DNA of 64,000 bases from Sulfuricurvum sp. (GCA_024635855.1 JAGXHZ010000046.1:62001-126000), one strand, 5' to 3'; shown: positions 9,143 through 18,160, counted from the stretch's first letter. The notes: generated by a model from the sequence alone, not told the origin. A program made the numbers and translations.

Positions 9143-9872
9143 AAATCTCAAACCTTCCGTCATAATGTTCAACAATGGCACTGCACGATTCAACCCAATC
9201 TCCGCAATTAAGATACTCGATCCCGTTAATGACTCTTATTTCGGCGTGGTGGATATGTCCGCATATAACCCCGTCATAACCTCCATCATCCGCATGGGAA
9301 GAGAGTACCTCTTCATAGTCGGTAATAAAGCTCACGGCCTGTTTTACACTCTGTTTTGCCATTTTAGAGAGCGACCAATAGTGATATTTACCAAACCAGC
9401 GACGCACCGTGTTGATCGGACGGTTCAATCGAAGTAAAAAAAGATAACAACGATCTCCTAGATGGGCAACCCATTTTTTCGTCATCGTTACCGCATCAAA
9501 CATATCGCCGTGAACAACAAGGTAGCGCTTGCCGTTCAACCCGTAATGTACTTTTTCATGCGCAATGGTGATATTATCCCCCATCACCATCGGTAAAAAT
9601 GGGCGTAAAAATTCATCATGATTTCCGATGATATAGTGGACTTTCGTCCCTTTTCTGGCTTTTCGAAGTATTTTTTGGAGGACATCGGATTGGGCTTGAC
9701 TCCATCGCCAATTACGGCGAAGTTCCCATCCGTCTATAATATCACCGACCAGATAAAGGTTTTCACATTCAACATTTCGGATGAACTCCAAAAGACGCTC
9801 GGATTGAGCGTCGCGTGTTCCGAGATGGAGATCAGAAATAAAAACACTGCGAAAAAATAGTGACTCATTCAT
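9129..9872 (-). CDS. UDP-2,3-diacylglucosamine hydrolase-like metallophosphoesterase
   Basis: This 247-residue calcineurin-like phosphoesterase carries the dinuclear metal motifs in order: SDLHLG (D14, H16), GDIIDGW, GNHDE, HGD and GHIHH. The GDIIDGWELRR region and the 240-250 residue length match the LpxH/LpxH2 group that cleaves UDP-diacylglucosamine in lipid A synthesis. A family-level call is safe; the lipid A role is inferred. The ATG has no clear Shine-Dalgarno. A strong hairpin ends about ten bases upstream, which might affect translation. It lies 50 nt downstream of ilvD on the same strand. Confidence 0.8.
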   Translation of the reverse strand: MNESLFFRSVFISDLHLGTRDAQSERLLEFIRNVECENLYLVGDIIDGWELRRNWRWSQAQSDVLQKILRKARKGTKVHYIIGNHDEFLRPFLPMVMGDNITIAHEKVHYGLNGKRYLVVHGDMFDAVTMTKKWVAHLGDRCYLFLLRLNRPINTVRRWFGKYHYWSLSKMAKQSVKQAVSFITDYEEVLSSHADDGGYDGVICGHIHHAEIRVINGIEYLNCGDWVESCSAIVEHYDGRFEIYEHD

Positions 9873-9882
9873 GAGGGAAAGT

Positions 9883-9900
9883 GTAATCCCGAAGGATTAC
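9883..9900 (-). terminator. TTCG-loop hairpin between ilvD and the LpxH-like gene
   Basis: A perfect 7-bp stem (GTAATCC / GGATTAC) closes a TTCG tetraloop when read on the minus strand, just after ilvD and about ten bases before the next ATG. Only a weak T-rich stretch follows, so it may be a partial terminator, an mRNA-stabilising element or a translation-limiting structure. Confidence 0.45.
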
Positions 9901-9922
9901 GATTTGGTGACAGAAGAGAGGT

Positions 9923-11611
9923 TTAAAGTTCCGTTTTTAAAGCGGCTCCGTTAGAAGCATTGGAGACGAGGAGGCTGTAGCGTTTGAGCCATTTGGAAGT
10001 GATCTCTTTTTTGATCGGTTTCCAATGCAGACGTCGTTGTTCCAGCACTTCGTAACTCACATTGAGCTGTAAGAGATGGCTATCAACATCAAGTTCAATC
10101 TCATCACCGTCTTCAATGAGTGCGATCAAACCTCCTTCCGCTGCTTCAGGACTGACATGACCGATTGAAGCTCCGCGTGTTGCACCGCTAAAGCGTCCAT
10201 CGGTGATCAGAGCAACACTCTCGCCCAATCCCATACCCATGATAAGTGCCGTAGGAGCAAGCATCTCTTGCATCCCTGGACCGCCCTTAGGACCCTCATA
10301 ACGGATAACGACGACATCGCCCGCTTTCACTTTATGAGACATTATTCCGGCAATGGCTTCGTTTTGAGAGTTAAAACAAACTGCAGAGCCTTTAAACTTG
10401 CGCATATTCGGAGTGATACCTGCTGTTTTAACAACTGCACCCTCTTCGGCGAGATTTCCGAAAAGAATCGACAACCCACCAACCGGAGAGTAGGCATTTT
10501 CGTTGGTATGGATAATATTTGTATCTTTGATCACCGCATCTTTGATCCGCTCACCCAGTGTCTCACCCGTGATCGTCATTGCATCCAATTCTAATACCCC
10601 ACCGCGTCGGCTCACCTCTTTCATTACCGCATTAACACCACCGGCACGGTTGATATCATCCATATGTACTGTTGAAAGCGACGGTGAAATTTTCGCAATG
10701 TGCGCCACTTTTTCAGAGATTTCATTGATTTTCGTAATATCGAAATCAACCTCTGCCTCTTTTGCAATGCTCAAAAGATGAAGAACGGTATTCGAACTTC
10801 CCCCCATTGCCATATCGATAACAAAGGCATTATGGATCGCTTTATCATTCAGGATATTACGCATATTCCATTTTTCGGAATTTTCATCTTTGACCATCTC
10901 GACGATACGGCGTGCTGCCGTCTTAACCATCTCGATACGCTCAGGGGTCATTGCCAAAACCGTACCGTTGCCAGGGAGGGCAACCCCCATCGCTTCACAA
11001 AGGGTATTCATCGAGTTGGCGGTAAACATCCCCGAACAGCTCCCGCCCGACGGACAGGCTTCGCACTCGATCTCATACAGTTCTTCATCACTCATTTTAC
11101 CGTCAGCATGTTTTCCTACCGCTTCAAACGCAGTCGCCAAATCGATCGGGGTACCGTCTTTTTTATGCCCTGCTTTCATCGGTCCACCCGAGACAAAAAT
11201 CGTCGGAACATTAACCCGTAACGCCCCCATGAGCATTCCCGGTACGATCTTGTCACAGTTAGGGATACAAATTAGTCCATCAAGCTTGTGCGCGTTCATA
11301 ACCGTCTCGATACAATCGGCGATTAACTCACGACTCGGAAGGGAATAAAGCATTCCATCATGACCCATCGCAATGCCATCATCCACGCCGATAGTATTAA
11401 ATTCAAACGGAACTCCCCCCGCTTCACGAATCGCTTCCTTGACGATACGACCGTACTCTTGAAGGAAAAAATGGCCTGGAATAATATCGATATGAGAGTT
11501 GGCTACCCCGATAAACGGTTTGTCAAAATCTTCATCTTTAAGTCCTGTTGCACGGAGCAAACTGCGGTGCGGGGTTTTATCAAATCCCCGTTTAATGGTA
11601 TCACTGCGCAT
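9923..11611 (-). CDS. ilvD: Dihydroxy-acid dehydratase
   Basis: IlvD dehydrates dihydroxy-isovalerate and dihydroxy-methylvalerate in branched-chain amino acid synthesis, using an Fe-S cluster and Mg. The protein starts [21 protein letters not shown] at ATG 11611, supported by AAGGA seven bases upstream; the frame is open to 11665. Cluster-region motifs include [11 protein letters not shown] and [20 protein letters not shown]. The C-terminal half carries [11 protein letters not shown] and [11 protein letters not shown], all hallmarks of the IlvD/Edd family. At 562 residues it is the usual length. LeuC, of the leucine branch, is encoded separately at 47558. Confidence 0.97.
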   Translation of the reverse strand: MRSDTIKRGFDKTPHRSLLRATGLKDEDFDKPFIGVANSHIDIIPGHFFLQEYGRIVKEAIREAGGVPFEFNTIGVDDGIAMGHDGMLYSLPSRELIADCIETVMNAHKLDGLICIPNCDKIVPGMLMGALRVNVPTIFVSGGPMKAGHKKDGTPIDLATAFEAVGKHADGKMSDEELYEIECEACPSGGSCSGMFTANSMNTLCEAMGVALPGNGTVLAMTPERIEMVKTAARRIVEMVKDENSEKWNMRNILNDKAIHNAFVIDMAMGGSSNTVLHLLSIAKEAEVDFDITKINEISEKVAHIAKISPSLSTVHMDDINRAGGVNAVMKEVSRRGGVLELDAMTITGETLGERIKDAVIKDTNIIHTNENAYSPVGGLSILFGNLAEEGAVVKTAGITPNMRKFKGSAVCFNSQNEAIAGIMSHKVKAGDVVVIRYEGPKGGPGMQEMLAPTALIMGMGLGESVALITDGRFSGATRGASIGHVSPEAAEGGLIALIEDGDEIELDVDSHLLQLNVSYEVLEQRRLHWKPIKKEITSKWLKRYSLLVSNASNGAALKTEL

Positions 11612-11703
11612 AAAATATCCTTTATATAGTTGTCTTTCCCTATTATATGGGACAAACATCGTCATTATTAACGTGATTATACGGCAATTTTCTCTAAAAA
11701 CTC

Positions 11704-11732
11704 TTTACACACCATTATTTTTTTGCTATACT
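11704..11732 (+). promoter_or_regulatory. Promoter of the tRNA cluster
   Basis: TTTACA (11704-11709), a 17-bp spacer and an extended -10 TGcTATACT (ending 11732) precede the first tRNA by about 20 bp. The layout fits a sigma-70 promoter and is the clearest one in the window. Confidence 0.65.
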
Positions 11733-11751
11733 TCCAGTCCACAAAAACAAT

Positions 11752-11826
11752 GCGGGAATAGCTCAGTGGTAGAGCACAACCTTGCCAAGGTTGGGGTCGC
11801 GAGTTCGAACCTCGTTTCCCGCTCCA
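11752..11826 (+). tRNA. tRNA-Gly(GCC)
   Basis: A 75-nt cloverleaf: acceptor GCGGGAA pairs with TTCCCGC, the anticodon loop TTGCCAA gives GCC, the T-arm loop has GTTCGAA, and the 3' CCA is encoded. It is first of four tRNAs in one transcript. Confidence 0.96.
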
Positions 11827-11886
11827 GAATCTCAGTTGAAACATTGCTTTTTGATGTTTGAACTGAGATATGTTTTTCTACGTGAA

Positions 11887-11973
11887 GCCCGGATGGCGAA
11901 ATCGGTAGACGCAAGGGACTTAAAATCCCTCGGTGGTAACACTGTGCCGGTTCAAGTCCGGCTCCGGGCACCA
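11887..11973 (+). tRNA. tRNA-Leu(TAA)
   Basis: An 87-nt class II tRNA: acceptor GCCCGGA pairs with TCCGGGC, the anticodon loop CTTAAAA gives TAA, a long variable arm (CGGTGGTAACACTG) is present, and CCA is encoded. Confidence 0.96.
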
Positions 11974-11980
11974 TTATGGT

Positions 11981-12054
11981 GGCGGCATAGCCAAGCGGTA
12001 AGGCATGAGCCTGCAAAGCTCTGATCCCCGGTTCGAATCCGGGTGCCGCCTCCA
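11981..12054 (+). tRNA. tRNA-Cys(GCA)
   Basis: A 74-nt cloverleaf: acceptor GGCGGCA pairs with TGCCGCC, the anticodon loop CTGCAAA gives GCA, and CCA is encoded. Only 7 nt separate it from tRNA-Leu. Confidence 0.96.
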
Positions 12055-12085
12055 GCATAGAAAAAGATAATTTCAATTTTACTAC

Positions 12086-12173
12086 GGGTCACTGGCAGAG
12101 TGGTCGATTGCACCGGTCTTGAAAACCGGCGAGGGTTAAACCTCCCAAGGTTCAAATCCTTGGTGGCCCGCCA
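12086..12173 (+). tRNA. tRNA-Ser(TGA)
   Basis: An 88-nt class II tRNA: acceptor GGGTCAC pairs with GTGGCCC (one G-T pair), the anticodon loop CTTGAAA gives TGA, a long variable arm (GAGGGTTAAACCTC) is present, and CCA is encoded. Confidence 0.96.
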
Positions 12174-12232
12174 TCACAACACAAAATTCCTTCAAAAATT
12201 TATCCCCATTTCATCAATCAAATATAACACGG

Positions 12233-12238
12233 TATAAT
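12233..12238 (+). promoter_or_regulatory. -10 element upstream of marR
   Basis: A consensus TATAAT lies 44 bp before the MarR start codon, between the tRNA cluster and the gene. No good -35 is visible, as is common in Campylobacterota. Confidence 0.4.
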
Positions 12239-12281
12239 ATCTATATATAATCATTATGTATCCAACAGCTTAAGGTGTTTT

Positions 12282-12710
12282 ATGGGATTCGAATCGGACA
12301 AATCAATACTATTTCAAATCGCAAAAGCGAGAAATATCCTCAAAAAAGAGTTTGAAAAAGAGTTAAAGCCATATGCTCTCTCCTATGCACATCGTGTTAT
12401 TTTAATTAGACTTTCCGAAAAAGATGCCCTAACCCAAAAGGAACTGGCACAAGATACCTATTTTGAACAGTCCAATCTAACACTAATGCTCGATAAACTC
12501 GAATTAAAGGGTCTTGTGAAACGTTTTCCAAAAGATAATGATCGAAGAGCCTATCTCATAAAAATCACCCCTGAAGGGGAGAAGCTAATAGACGCCCTTG
12601 TTCAAATGGGAAACAATATAATGGAAAAAGCTCTGTTTGGGGTAACTCAAGAACAAAAAAAAGAGTACTCCAATTTTCTTGAATCGATTTACAACAATCT
12701 AAAAAAGTAA
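12282..12710 (+). CDS. MarR-family transcriptional regulator
   Basis: This 142-residue winged-helix regulator has the typical MarR order: an N-terminal dimerisation helix, LTQKELAQDTYFEQSNLTLMLDKLELKGLV as the recognition helix region, and DNDRRAYLIKITPEGEKL as the wing with its conserved DxRxxxxxLT-like segment. AAGG precedes the ATG. A 28-bp inverted repeat overlaps its stop codon. A 20-bp palindrome sits between it and the chemoreceptor, so that receptor is the nearest plausible target. The effector is unknown. The TEN/DRR wing is intact, so DNA binding is expected. Confidence 0.88.
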   Translation: MGFESDKSILFQIAKARNILKKEFEKELKPYALSYAHRVILIRLSEKDALTQKELAQDTYFEQSNLTLMLDKLELKGLVKRFPKDNDRRAYLIKITPEGEKLIDALVQMGNNIMEKALFGVTQEQKKEYSNFLESIYNNLKK

Positions 12711-12730
12711 AAATAGTTATTTTTACTTTT
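12703..12730. repeat. 28-bp perfect inverted repeat at the marR 3' end
   Basis: Two 13-bp arms (AAAAGTAAAAATA and its complement) flank GT, spanning the marR stop codon. It is almost pure A/T, so as RNA it forms a weak hairpin ending in a T-run. It could be a bidirectional terminator or a protein-binding site. Confidence 0.6.
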
Positions 12731-12739
12731 ATCCATATA

Positions 12740-12748
12740 CCCCCCCCC
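12740..12748 (+). repeat. C9 homopolymer tract
   Basis: Nine consecutive C in the marR-chemoreceptor intergenic region, in otherwise AT-rich DNA. Long C/G tracts are slippage-prone contingency sites in Campylobacterota. This one is outside any reading frame, about 120 bp before the chemoreceptor start. Confidence 0.85.
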
Positions 12749-12819
12749 TATCCTTTTTAATTTCTACAAAACTAATTACATGAATATAAAATTAAGTTAT
12801 TTGAATATACAATTTCATA

Positions 12820-12839
12820 ATAGTTATCATAGTAACTAT
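12820..12839. promoter_or_regulatory. 20-bp palindrome upstream of the chemoreceptor (possible MarR operator)
   Basis: ATAGTTA and TAACTAT arms flank six bases, 28 bp before the receptor start codon. The size suits a MarR dimer, and the same ATAGTTAT core occurs inside the repeat at 12703-12730. Operator function is inferred. Confidence 0.4.
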
Positions 12840-12867
12840 AATAATATCATTAACTTAGGAAAAGACT

Positions 12868-14433
12868 TTGAAAAATATGACCATTAAAGCAAAACTCTAT
12901 CTCGTTCCAATGGCTCTTTTATTGGTATTTATCGTAACGTACATTGTTTACTCAAGCAAACACTCAGTTGCTGAAGCAGCTATGGAACGCTCTATTGAGT
13001 CCAAAGATGCCGTAAGTGAATTTTTAAATACGCGAATAACGGTATATCAGTTTTTAAAAAACCCCTCCGAAGAGACTTTGGTAAAAGTGAATACAAATCT
13101 TGATAAAAATTTAAAAAACGTTACCGAGCTAAAAGATAAATTATCTTTGCAAGAAAATAAAGACAAATGCACAAAAATCATTGACCGTATACAACAATAT
13201 CAAGAAGAGTTTGCACTTAAATCAAAGCAGATCATGATGGCTGATGTTGAAACTCGAAATGACATTGATTTAAGTAAATTGGTAAACATCAGTGGTGAGT
13301 TACAAAAAAAATTAGAAGAAATTACGGCAAGTGCTGTAGAGCTTAGTGTAAAATCTTTAAGCGCTGTCAATACACTCCTTATTTTTTGTTTTATATTTGC
13401 TATATTGATCGTCTTTATTATCAATCTTGTTGTTACAAAAGAAATTACAGGATCAATCCATCTTTTGCAAACAAAAATTAAAAATTTTGTGGATACGAAA
13501 GATCTAAAAATTCGTTTATCGTATGATCGTAATGATGAAATCAAAGCCATCATCGATAGCTTCAACACTCTATTAGAAACGCTTGAGCACACGATACAAG
13601 AAGCTAAAACGGCAGCAAATGAGAATGCCTCCGTTTCAAGTGAATTACACAGCACAAGTATGCAAATCGGTCAAAATGCTGAAGCAAGTATGGAAATAGT
13701 CAAAGATACCATCGATGAGATTCATGATATTAAAAATTTTATTGAATCAAGCGTCACACTATCAGAAAAGACAAAAGAAAGCATTGAGATATCAGGAGAA
13801 AAACTCCATACTGTACTTATCGATATGAAGCAACTAAAAGCGGATGTTTCCGATGCCAGTGGGCTGGAATCAAGCCTTGCCGCTAAATTAGAACATATGA
13901 GTACAGAAGCGGAACAAGTGAAACAGATATTGGTTGTTATCAGCGATATTGCCGATCAAACCAACCTTCTCGCTTTAAACGCCGCGATTGAAGCTGCACG
14001 CGCAGGAGAACATGGACGGGGCTTCGCGGTTGTAGCGGATGAAGTCAGAAAATTAGCAGAACGAACCCAAAAAAGTCTCACCGAGATCAATGCTACGATT
14101 AATGTTATTGTCCAATCTATTGTCGACTCTTCGGATCAAATGAGTATTAATGCAAAAAATATCGAACGACTTGTCAGTGTTTCGGAAACGGTAGAAAACG
14201 TCGTGGAAGAGACAGTGTCATCGATGAAAGAGTCAAGAGATAGTGTTACTTTAAATGCAAAAAATTCTACTAAAATTGCAGAAGATTCTGTAAAAATTGT
14301 TGCTTCCGTTTCAAGAATTAATGAATTAACCTCCGATAATGCCCGAAGTGTAGAAGAAATAGCGAGTGCGGCAGAACATTTATACAAATTAACAGATGGA
14401 CTAAATCTCAAGTTGCAACAGTTTAAATCATAA
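12868..14433 (+). CDS. Methyl-accepting chemotaxis protein
   Basis: A 521-residue transmembrane chemoreceptor. TM1 spans about residues 10-28 and TM2 about 166-192. Between them lies a roughly 135-residue, Cys-free helical periplasmic domain. A HAMP segment follows and then the cytoplasmic signalling hairpin, with the conserved tip [20 protein letters not shown] near residue 362 and the [19 protein letters not shown] stretch after it. The TTG start is chosen because AGGA lies seven bases upstream; ATG 12877 would be 16 bases away. No pentapeptide CheR tail is seen. Upstream palindromes and a C9 tract suggest regulated or variable expression. The ligand is unknown. Confidence 0.93.
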   Translation: MKNMTIKAKLYLVPMALLLVFIVTYIVYSSKHSVAEAAMERSIESKDAVSEFLNTRITVYQFLKNPSEETLVKVNTNLDKNLKNVTELKDKLSLQENKDKCTKIIDRIQQYQEEFALKSKQIMMADVETRNDIDLSKLVNISGELQKKLEEITASAVELSVKSLSAVNTLLIFCFIFAILIVFIINLVVTKEITGSIHLLQTKIKNFVDTKDLKIRLSYDRNDEIKAIIDSFNTLLETLEHTIQEAKTAANENASVSSELHSTSMQIGQNAEASMEIVKDTIDEIHDIKNFIESSVTLSEKTKESIEISGEKLHTVLIDMKQLKADVSDASGLESSLAAKLEHMSTEAEQVKQILVVISDIADQTNLLALNAAIEAARAGEHGRGFAVVADEVRKLAERTQKSLTEINATINVIVQSIVDSSDQMSINAKNIERLVSVSETVENVVEETVSSMKESRDSVTLNAKNSTKIAEDSVKIVASVSRINELTSDNARSVEEIASAAEHLYKLTDGLNLKLQQFKS

Positions 14434-14481
14434 ATTATTTTTTATGTAGTATGATCTTCTATCTCGCCAAAGGAGTCTATT

Positions 14482-14590
14482 ATGGAAACCCATTTTCAAA
14501 ATGCACCATTCAAAGTATCATTGGACACAATCAAAGAGTATTGGTATTGCACCTGCGGGTAATCCGTTTTGTGATCAATAGGGGGGATGA
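14482..14590 (+). pseudogene. Decayed copy of the CDGSH iron-sulfur protein gene
   Basis: The first 26 codons (METHFQNAPFKVSLDTIKEY then WYCTCG) closely match the start of the intact CDGSH gene at 17924. The copy then hits TAA at 14560 after what looks like an 11-nt deletion just past CTCG. The matching bases CCGTTTTGTGA follow out of frame. The ribosome site and about 30 bp of upstream DNA (including AGTATGAT) also match, so the promoter region was duplicated as well. The second CDGSH motif is gone, and the EAL gene's stop lies 9 nt further on. Confidence 0.8.
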
Positions 14591-14598
14591 AATCCGCA

Positions 14599-16692
14599 TT
14601 ACTTTAACCCTTCTAAAAGAACTGTTTTCATCTTATCCGCAGGCAACGGCTTTGAATAAAAATACCCTTGTATGTTTTCACATCCGTTCTGGACTAAAAA
14701 CTCTTTTTGCTCACCCGTTTCAACACCTTCGGCAATAATCTCAAGATTCAGACTTTGTGCCAATGCCACAATCGCTTTTGTGATGGCACTATCTTCCTCG
14801 TCATTCGGTAAATCACGTACAAACGATTGATCAATTTTGAGTTTATTAATCGGTAATTTTTTAAGATAAGAGAGGGAAGAATACCCTGTTCCGAAATCAT
14901 CAATGGCGATCTTAACTCCGATGCGGCTGATCTCTCTTAAAATTTCTATCGCCTCATCCGGATTCATCATAATTTGATCTTCGGTCACTTCAAGCTCTAT
15001 CCACTCGACCAAACACCCTGTATCTGTAATAAGATCCCTTAAGAAGCCAGTAAAATCTTTTTGCTGTAACTGCTTCATCGTAAGATTCATAGCCAAAATT
15101 CCCGGATTAAACCCCTCCTTGTACCATGCAGCAATCTGCGTCATCGCTCGCTTCATCACAAATCGATCAAGCTCGACAATCAGGCCTGTCGATTCGGCAA
15201 TAGGGATAAATGCTGCCGGAGAGACCAACCCGATCGTTGGGCTTTGCCACCGTACCAAAGCTTCCATACCGATAACCGTATTGCTCCGTCCATTAACCTG
15301 TGGCTGAAAGTAGACAACGAACTCTTCATTTTTAAGCCCTGCACGAAGACTCGTCTCCATAACAACCCTCTCTAACGCTCGTGCGGTCATTTCAGACGTG
15401 TAGTAGCGGATGTTATTTCTCCCCTCATTTTTAGCGGCGTACATAGCGGCATCGGCATATTTCAGAAGATCCTGCGGAGTATCCCCGTTATCGGGATAAA
15501 GGCTAATTCCGATACTGCATCCGACATAAAGTTCATTGTGATCGACCGTAATCGATTCAGAAAGGAGTTTTAAAATTTTGCCTGCGAGCGATAACGCCTC
15601 TTCTGCTTTTTGAAGCCCTTCGATAATAACAGTAAACTCATCTCCCCCAAAACGGGCCAACGCTTCCTCGTTTTGTATCGTTTCATTCAATCGCTTTGTT
15701 ACGATGTTTAGAACTTTATCCCCCGCTTCATGCCCGAGTGAATCGTTAATCTCTTTAAAATGGTCAAGATCAATAAAGAGAAGTGCCATTTGAGAATGCT
15801 TCTCTTTCGATTTTTTTATTGCATGTTCGAGTCTTTCACTGAAAAGAATCCGGTTAGCTAAACCGGTCAATGCATCATGCGTCGCTTGATACTGAAGTGC
15901 ATTTTTTTGCGCACGAAGTTGATTATGCTGCTCAAGCAACGCTATTTTTGAGGCTCTTATCGATTTAATCATCGTATTCATAGTCGAAGAGAGGAGAAAA
16001 ATTTCTCGTGCATCATATTCCGGTACAAATTTGATCGGAATACCATCCTCATCACTATTGCCAATAACACTTACCATGTTGGAGAGCGGTTTCAAAATGA
16101 AAAGACGTATCGCAATGAAAAGAGATAGGATCAACAATAAAGAGAGGAGAAACGTATTTATCAACGCTTCTACTATGATTTGGTTCAGCTCCTTATTCAT
16201 AACTTGGTCTGAAATGAAAATAGTTATCGTGCCGAGCTTATCTCCTGCCGCAGAGGTTATTGTGTAGGTATCAGAGAAATAACACTCCTCTAACTCTTTA
16301 CGTTGCTGCTGATTTTTGGGATCATAATCGACTATATTTCCCTCGGCATCTCGGATTTTCCCGCTAATATAGGATCCTTCGCCTAAAATTTTTCCCATAT
16401 TAAAATCTTCAACAATAATAGCAAGCATATCTCTTGATTCTATTTCATTTCGGATAAGGGTATCGTACTCATGGATGGCATACGCCTCTATAAGATTAGT
16501 GACATTTTTTTGAAGTGCAGAGATACTCAAAGCTGACGTTTGCTTCATCTCTTCTATGGTCTTGCTTTTCGTTACCGTGTAATAATAGGCTGAACTTACC
16601 GACATAATTATTGTAATGGTTGAAATAATAATAATGGCAAGCGTTACATACAAAGATTGCTTGGCGGGAAGTATTTTTATTTTTTGTCTCAT
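14599..16692 (-). CDS. Membrane GGDEF-EAL protein (c-di-GMP turnover)
   Basis: A 697-residue protein: TM1 about 13-35, a periplasmic region of roughly 130 residues, TM2 about 176-200, a HAMP-like linker, GGDEF at 349-353, and EAL from about 450. The GGDEF site is intact but the upstream RxxD inhibitory site reads QNEE. The EAL domain has EALVRW (477-482), ELEVTE, IDDFGTGYSSLSYLKKL and AEGVET, so it is probably an active phosphodiesterase. Its ATG overlaps the stop of the binding-protein gene by 4 nt. This suggests the periplasmic protein is its sensor partner (inference). Confidence 0.9.
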   Translation of the reverse strand: MRQKIKILPAKQSLYVTLAIIIISTITIIMSVSSAYYYTVTKSKTIEEMKQTSALSISALQKNVTNLIEAYAIHEYDTLIRNEIESRDMLAIIVEDFNMGKILGEGSYISGKIRDAEGNIVDYDPKNQQQRKELEECYFSDTYTITSAAGDKLGTITIFISDQVMNKELNQIIVEALINTFLLSLLLILSLFIAIRLFILKPLSNMVSVIGNSDEDGIPIKFVPEYDAREIFLLSSTMNTMIKSIRASKIALLEQHNQLRAQKNALQYQATHDALTGLANRILFSERLEHAIKKSKEKHSQMALLFIDLDHFKEINDSLGHEAGDKVLNIVTKRLNETIQNEEALARFGGDEFTVIIEGLQKAEEALSLAGKILKLLSESITVDHNELYVGCSIGISLYPDNGDTPQDLLKYADAAMYAAKNEGRNNIRYYTSEMTARALERVVMETSLRAGLKNEEFVVYFQPQVNGRSNTVIGMEALVRWQSPTIGLVSPAAFIPIAESTGLIVELDRFVMKRAMTQIAAWYKEGFNPGILAMNLTMKQLQQKDFTGFLRDLITDTGCLVEWIELEVTEDQIMMNPDEAIEILREISRIGVKIAIDDFGTGYSSLSYLKKLPINKLKIDQSFVRDLPNDEEDSAITKAIVALAQSLNLEIIAEGVETGEQKEFLVQNGCENIQGYFYSKPLPADKMKTVLLEGLK

Positions 16693-17750
16693 TTTTTTGT
16701 CTCGATTCCCAAAACATTCTGTTTAATAATAGGGAGTTTCTCTTTAATATTCTCAGTTGAAATCGCTAGAATAGGGAGTTGAATGTTTTTTTCAACCTTT
16801 CTCCCCTTAAAATAGTTATCCATAGCATGTACCGCCTCTTTACCCATCAAATAAGGCTGCTGCATTGCTGAACCGACAAGAATCCCTTTGGGGATAAGCT
16901 CTAAAAATTGTGGTTCCGCATCAAAGGTTAGCAAAAGAATTTTATCTTTTTTCCCCATATCGCTAATCGCGTCCAATGCCGCTTGATACCTATCTGAACC
17001 TTGCAGCCATATCGCACGAAGATCCGGGTATTTCTCTATCAGTTCTTTCGAATAGCTATACGTTTCATCATACGAAAAAGTCGCTTGTTGTCTCATATCT
17101 GCGGTTTTAATCCCTGCTTCATCCATAGCCTGCATAAATCCGGCGGTTCTCAGTTGACCGTTCAACCTTTTTTGGGGAATTGAAATAATACCGACCCTTC
17201 CATTGACCCAATCGCGCTTAAACATCTCTTTGGCAAGAACTTTTCCAATATTGTAGGCACCCTCTCTGTTATTGGAAGAGATATATGAGACATAGTCTCC
17301 TCCATCCGTCCCTATGTCCGCTATAACAACAGGAATATTGGCTCTTGCCGCTAGTTTTAGGATAGTGGCACACGCGGATGACGTAGTAGGAGATATGACA
17401 ATACCCGATACATTCTCACGGATAGCTTTCGCCGTAAACTCTAACTCTTTTTTTCTGCTGTTCTCAGAACTGTAAATTGCAATCGTATACCCTAAAGAAT
17501 CGGCACTGTTTTTTACTCCGCGACCCATAATTTCCCAAAATGGAATCCTCGTATCAGAAACAATATAGACCAACTTTTTGACCTTTATTTCTTTGGATAG
17601 CGCCAAGGAGTTTCCCGGAGCTGTTATTTCCTTACTTGGGGAAATTTTCTTTTCTGAACTCATTGTTGTAGTATAAAACCATACACTAAATGCAAAAGAT
17701 ATAAGGAGAATAAATGCGGTGATAAGAGGTTTGTTGGAGAGTTTGTTCAT
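16689..17750 (-). CDS. Periplasmic sugar-binding-like protein (PBP1 fold)
   Basis: A type 1 periplasmic binding protein, 353 residues from ATG 17750 (AAGG seven bases upstream; the frame is open to 17780). An N-terminal membrane helix or signal (residues about 8-27) precedes the mature part. The RbsB/LsrB-like features are KLVYIVSDTRIPFWEIMGRGVKN, GIVISPTTSSA, PVVIADIGTDGG and ILLLTFDAEPQFLELIPKG. No ABC permease or ATPase is nearby. The gene is instead translationally coupled to a GGDEF-EAL protein, pointing to a LuxP/LuxQ-like signalling role and not transport. The ligand could be a sugar or autoinducer-like molecule. Confidence 0.8.
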   Translation of the reverse strand: MNKLSNKPLITAFILLISFAFSVWFYTTTMSSEKKISPSKEITAPGNSLALSKEIKVKKLVYIVSDTRIPFWEIMGRGVKNSADSLGYTIAIYSSENSRKKELEFTAKAIRENVSGIVISPTTSSACATILKLAARANIPVVIADIGTDGGDYVSYISSNNREGAYNIGKVLAKEMFKRDWVNGRVGIISIPQKRLNGQLRTAGFMQAMDEAGIKTADMRQQATFSYDETYSYSKELIEKYPDLRAIWLQGSDRYQAALDAISDMGKKDKILLLTFDAEPQFLELIPKGILVGSAMQQPYLMGKEAVHAMDNYFKGRKVEKNIQLPILAISTENIKEKLPIIKQNVLGIETKK

Positions 17751-17923
17751 TTTACACCTTGTGCTAAAAAGCCAAATCAATAGTATAAATAGTACCTAAA
17801 CAGTTTCTTGACTTTACTGAATCTTGCATTTAATGCTCAACTTAATACTATTAATTCTAAAATTTTATTTGATTTCATTATACCCCGCAGTATGATTATT
17901 TTATTTCGTTTAAGGAGTGATTT

Positions 17924-18160
17924 ATGGAAACCCATTTTATAAATGAACCGTTTAAAGCCTCACTAGATGCCGATAAAGAGTATTGGTACTGTACCTGCGG
18001 TCTCTCCAAAACGTTTCCGTTTTGTGACGGAAGTCATGAGGGAACCGGCAAAACACCAATCAAATTTTCTGAGGAAGTCGAGACCGATAGGTGGCTATGC
18101 CGATGCGGCCGTTCAGGCCGTAAACCCTACTGTGACGGATCGCATCAACAAGGGGGTTAA
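17924..18160 (+). CDS. CDGSH iron-sulfur domain protein
   Basis: A 78-residue soluble protein with two CDGSH-type [2Fe-2S] motifs: [16 protein letters not shown] and [16 protein letters not shown]. Each supplies three Cys and one His ligand. Tandem short CDGSH proteins are known in bacteria; their roles are mostly undefined redox or iron handling. AAGGAG precedes the ATG. A decayed copy of this gene and its upstream DNA lies at 14482, on the other side of the binding-protein/GGDEF-EAL pair. The stop overlaps the convergent AEC permease gene by 4 nt. Confidence 0.9.
   Translation: METHFINEPFKASLDADKEYWYCTCGLSKTFPFCDGSHEGTGKTPIKFSEEVETDRWLCRCGRSGRKPYCDGSHQQGG

Noticed and set aside
10268..11348. 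Several long plus-strand frames opposite ilvD
   Set aside because: They mirror the codon pattern of ilvD, which has all family motifs. The translated frames are low-complexity and match nothing.
11726..12155. Minus-strand frames across the tRNA cluster
   Set aside because: The region is four complete tRNAs on the other strand. Words such as LEAAPGFEPGIRALQA and GGGTRIRTGDQSF are the known antisense-tRNA translation artefact.
14451..14738. 95-codon plus-strand frame across the CDGSH remnant
   Set aside because: It is in a different frame from the CDGSH homology and runs into the EAL gene; the remnant interpretation explains the sequence better.
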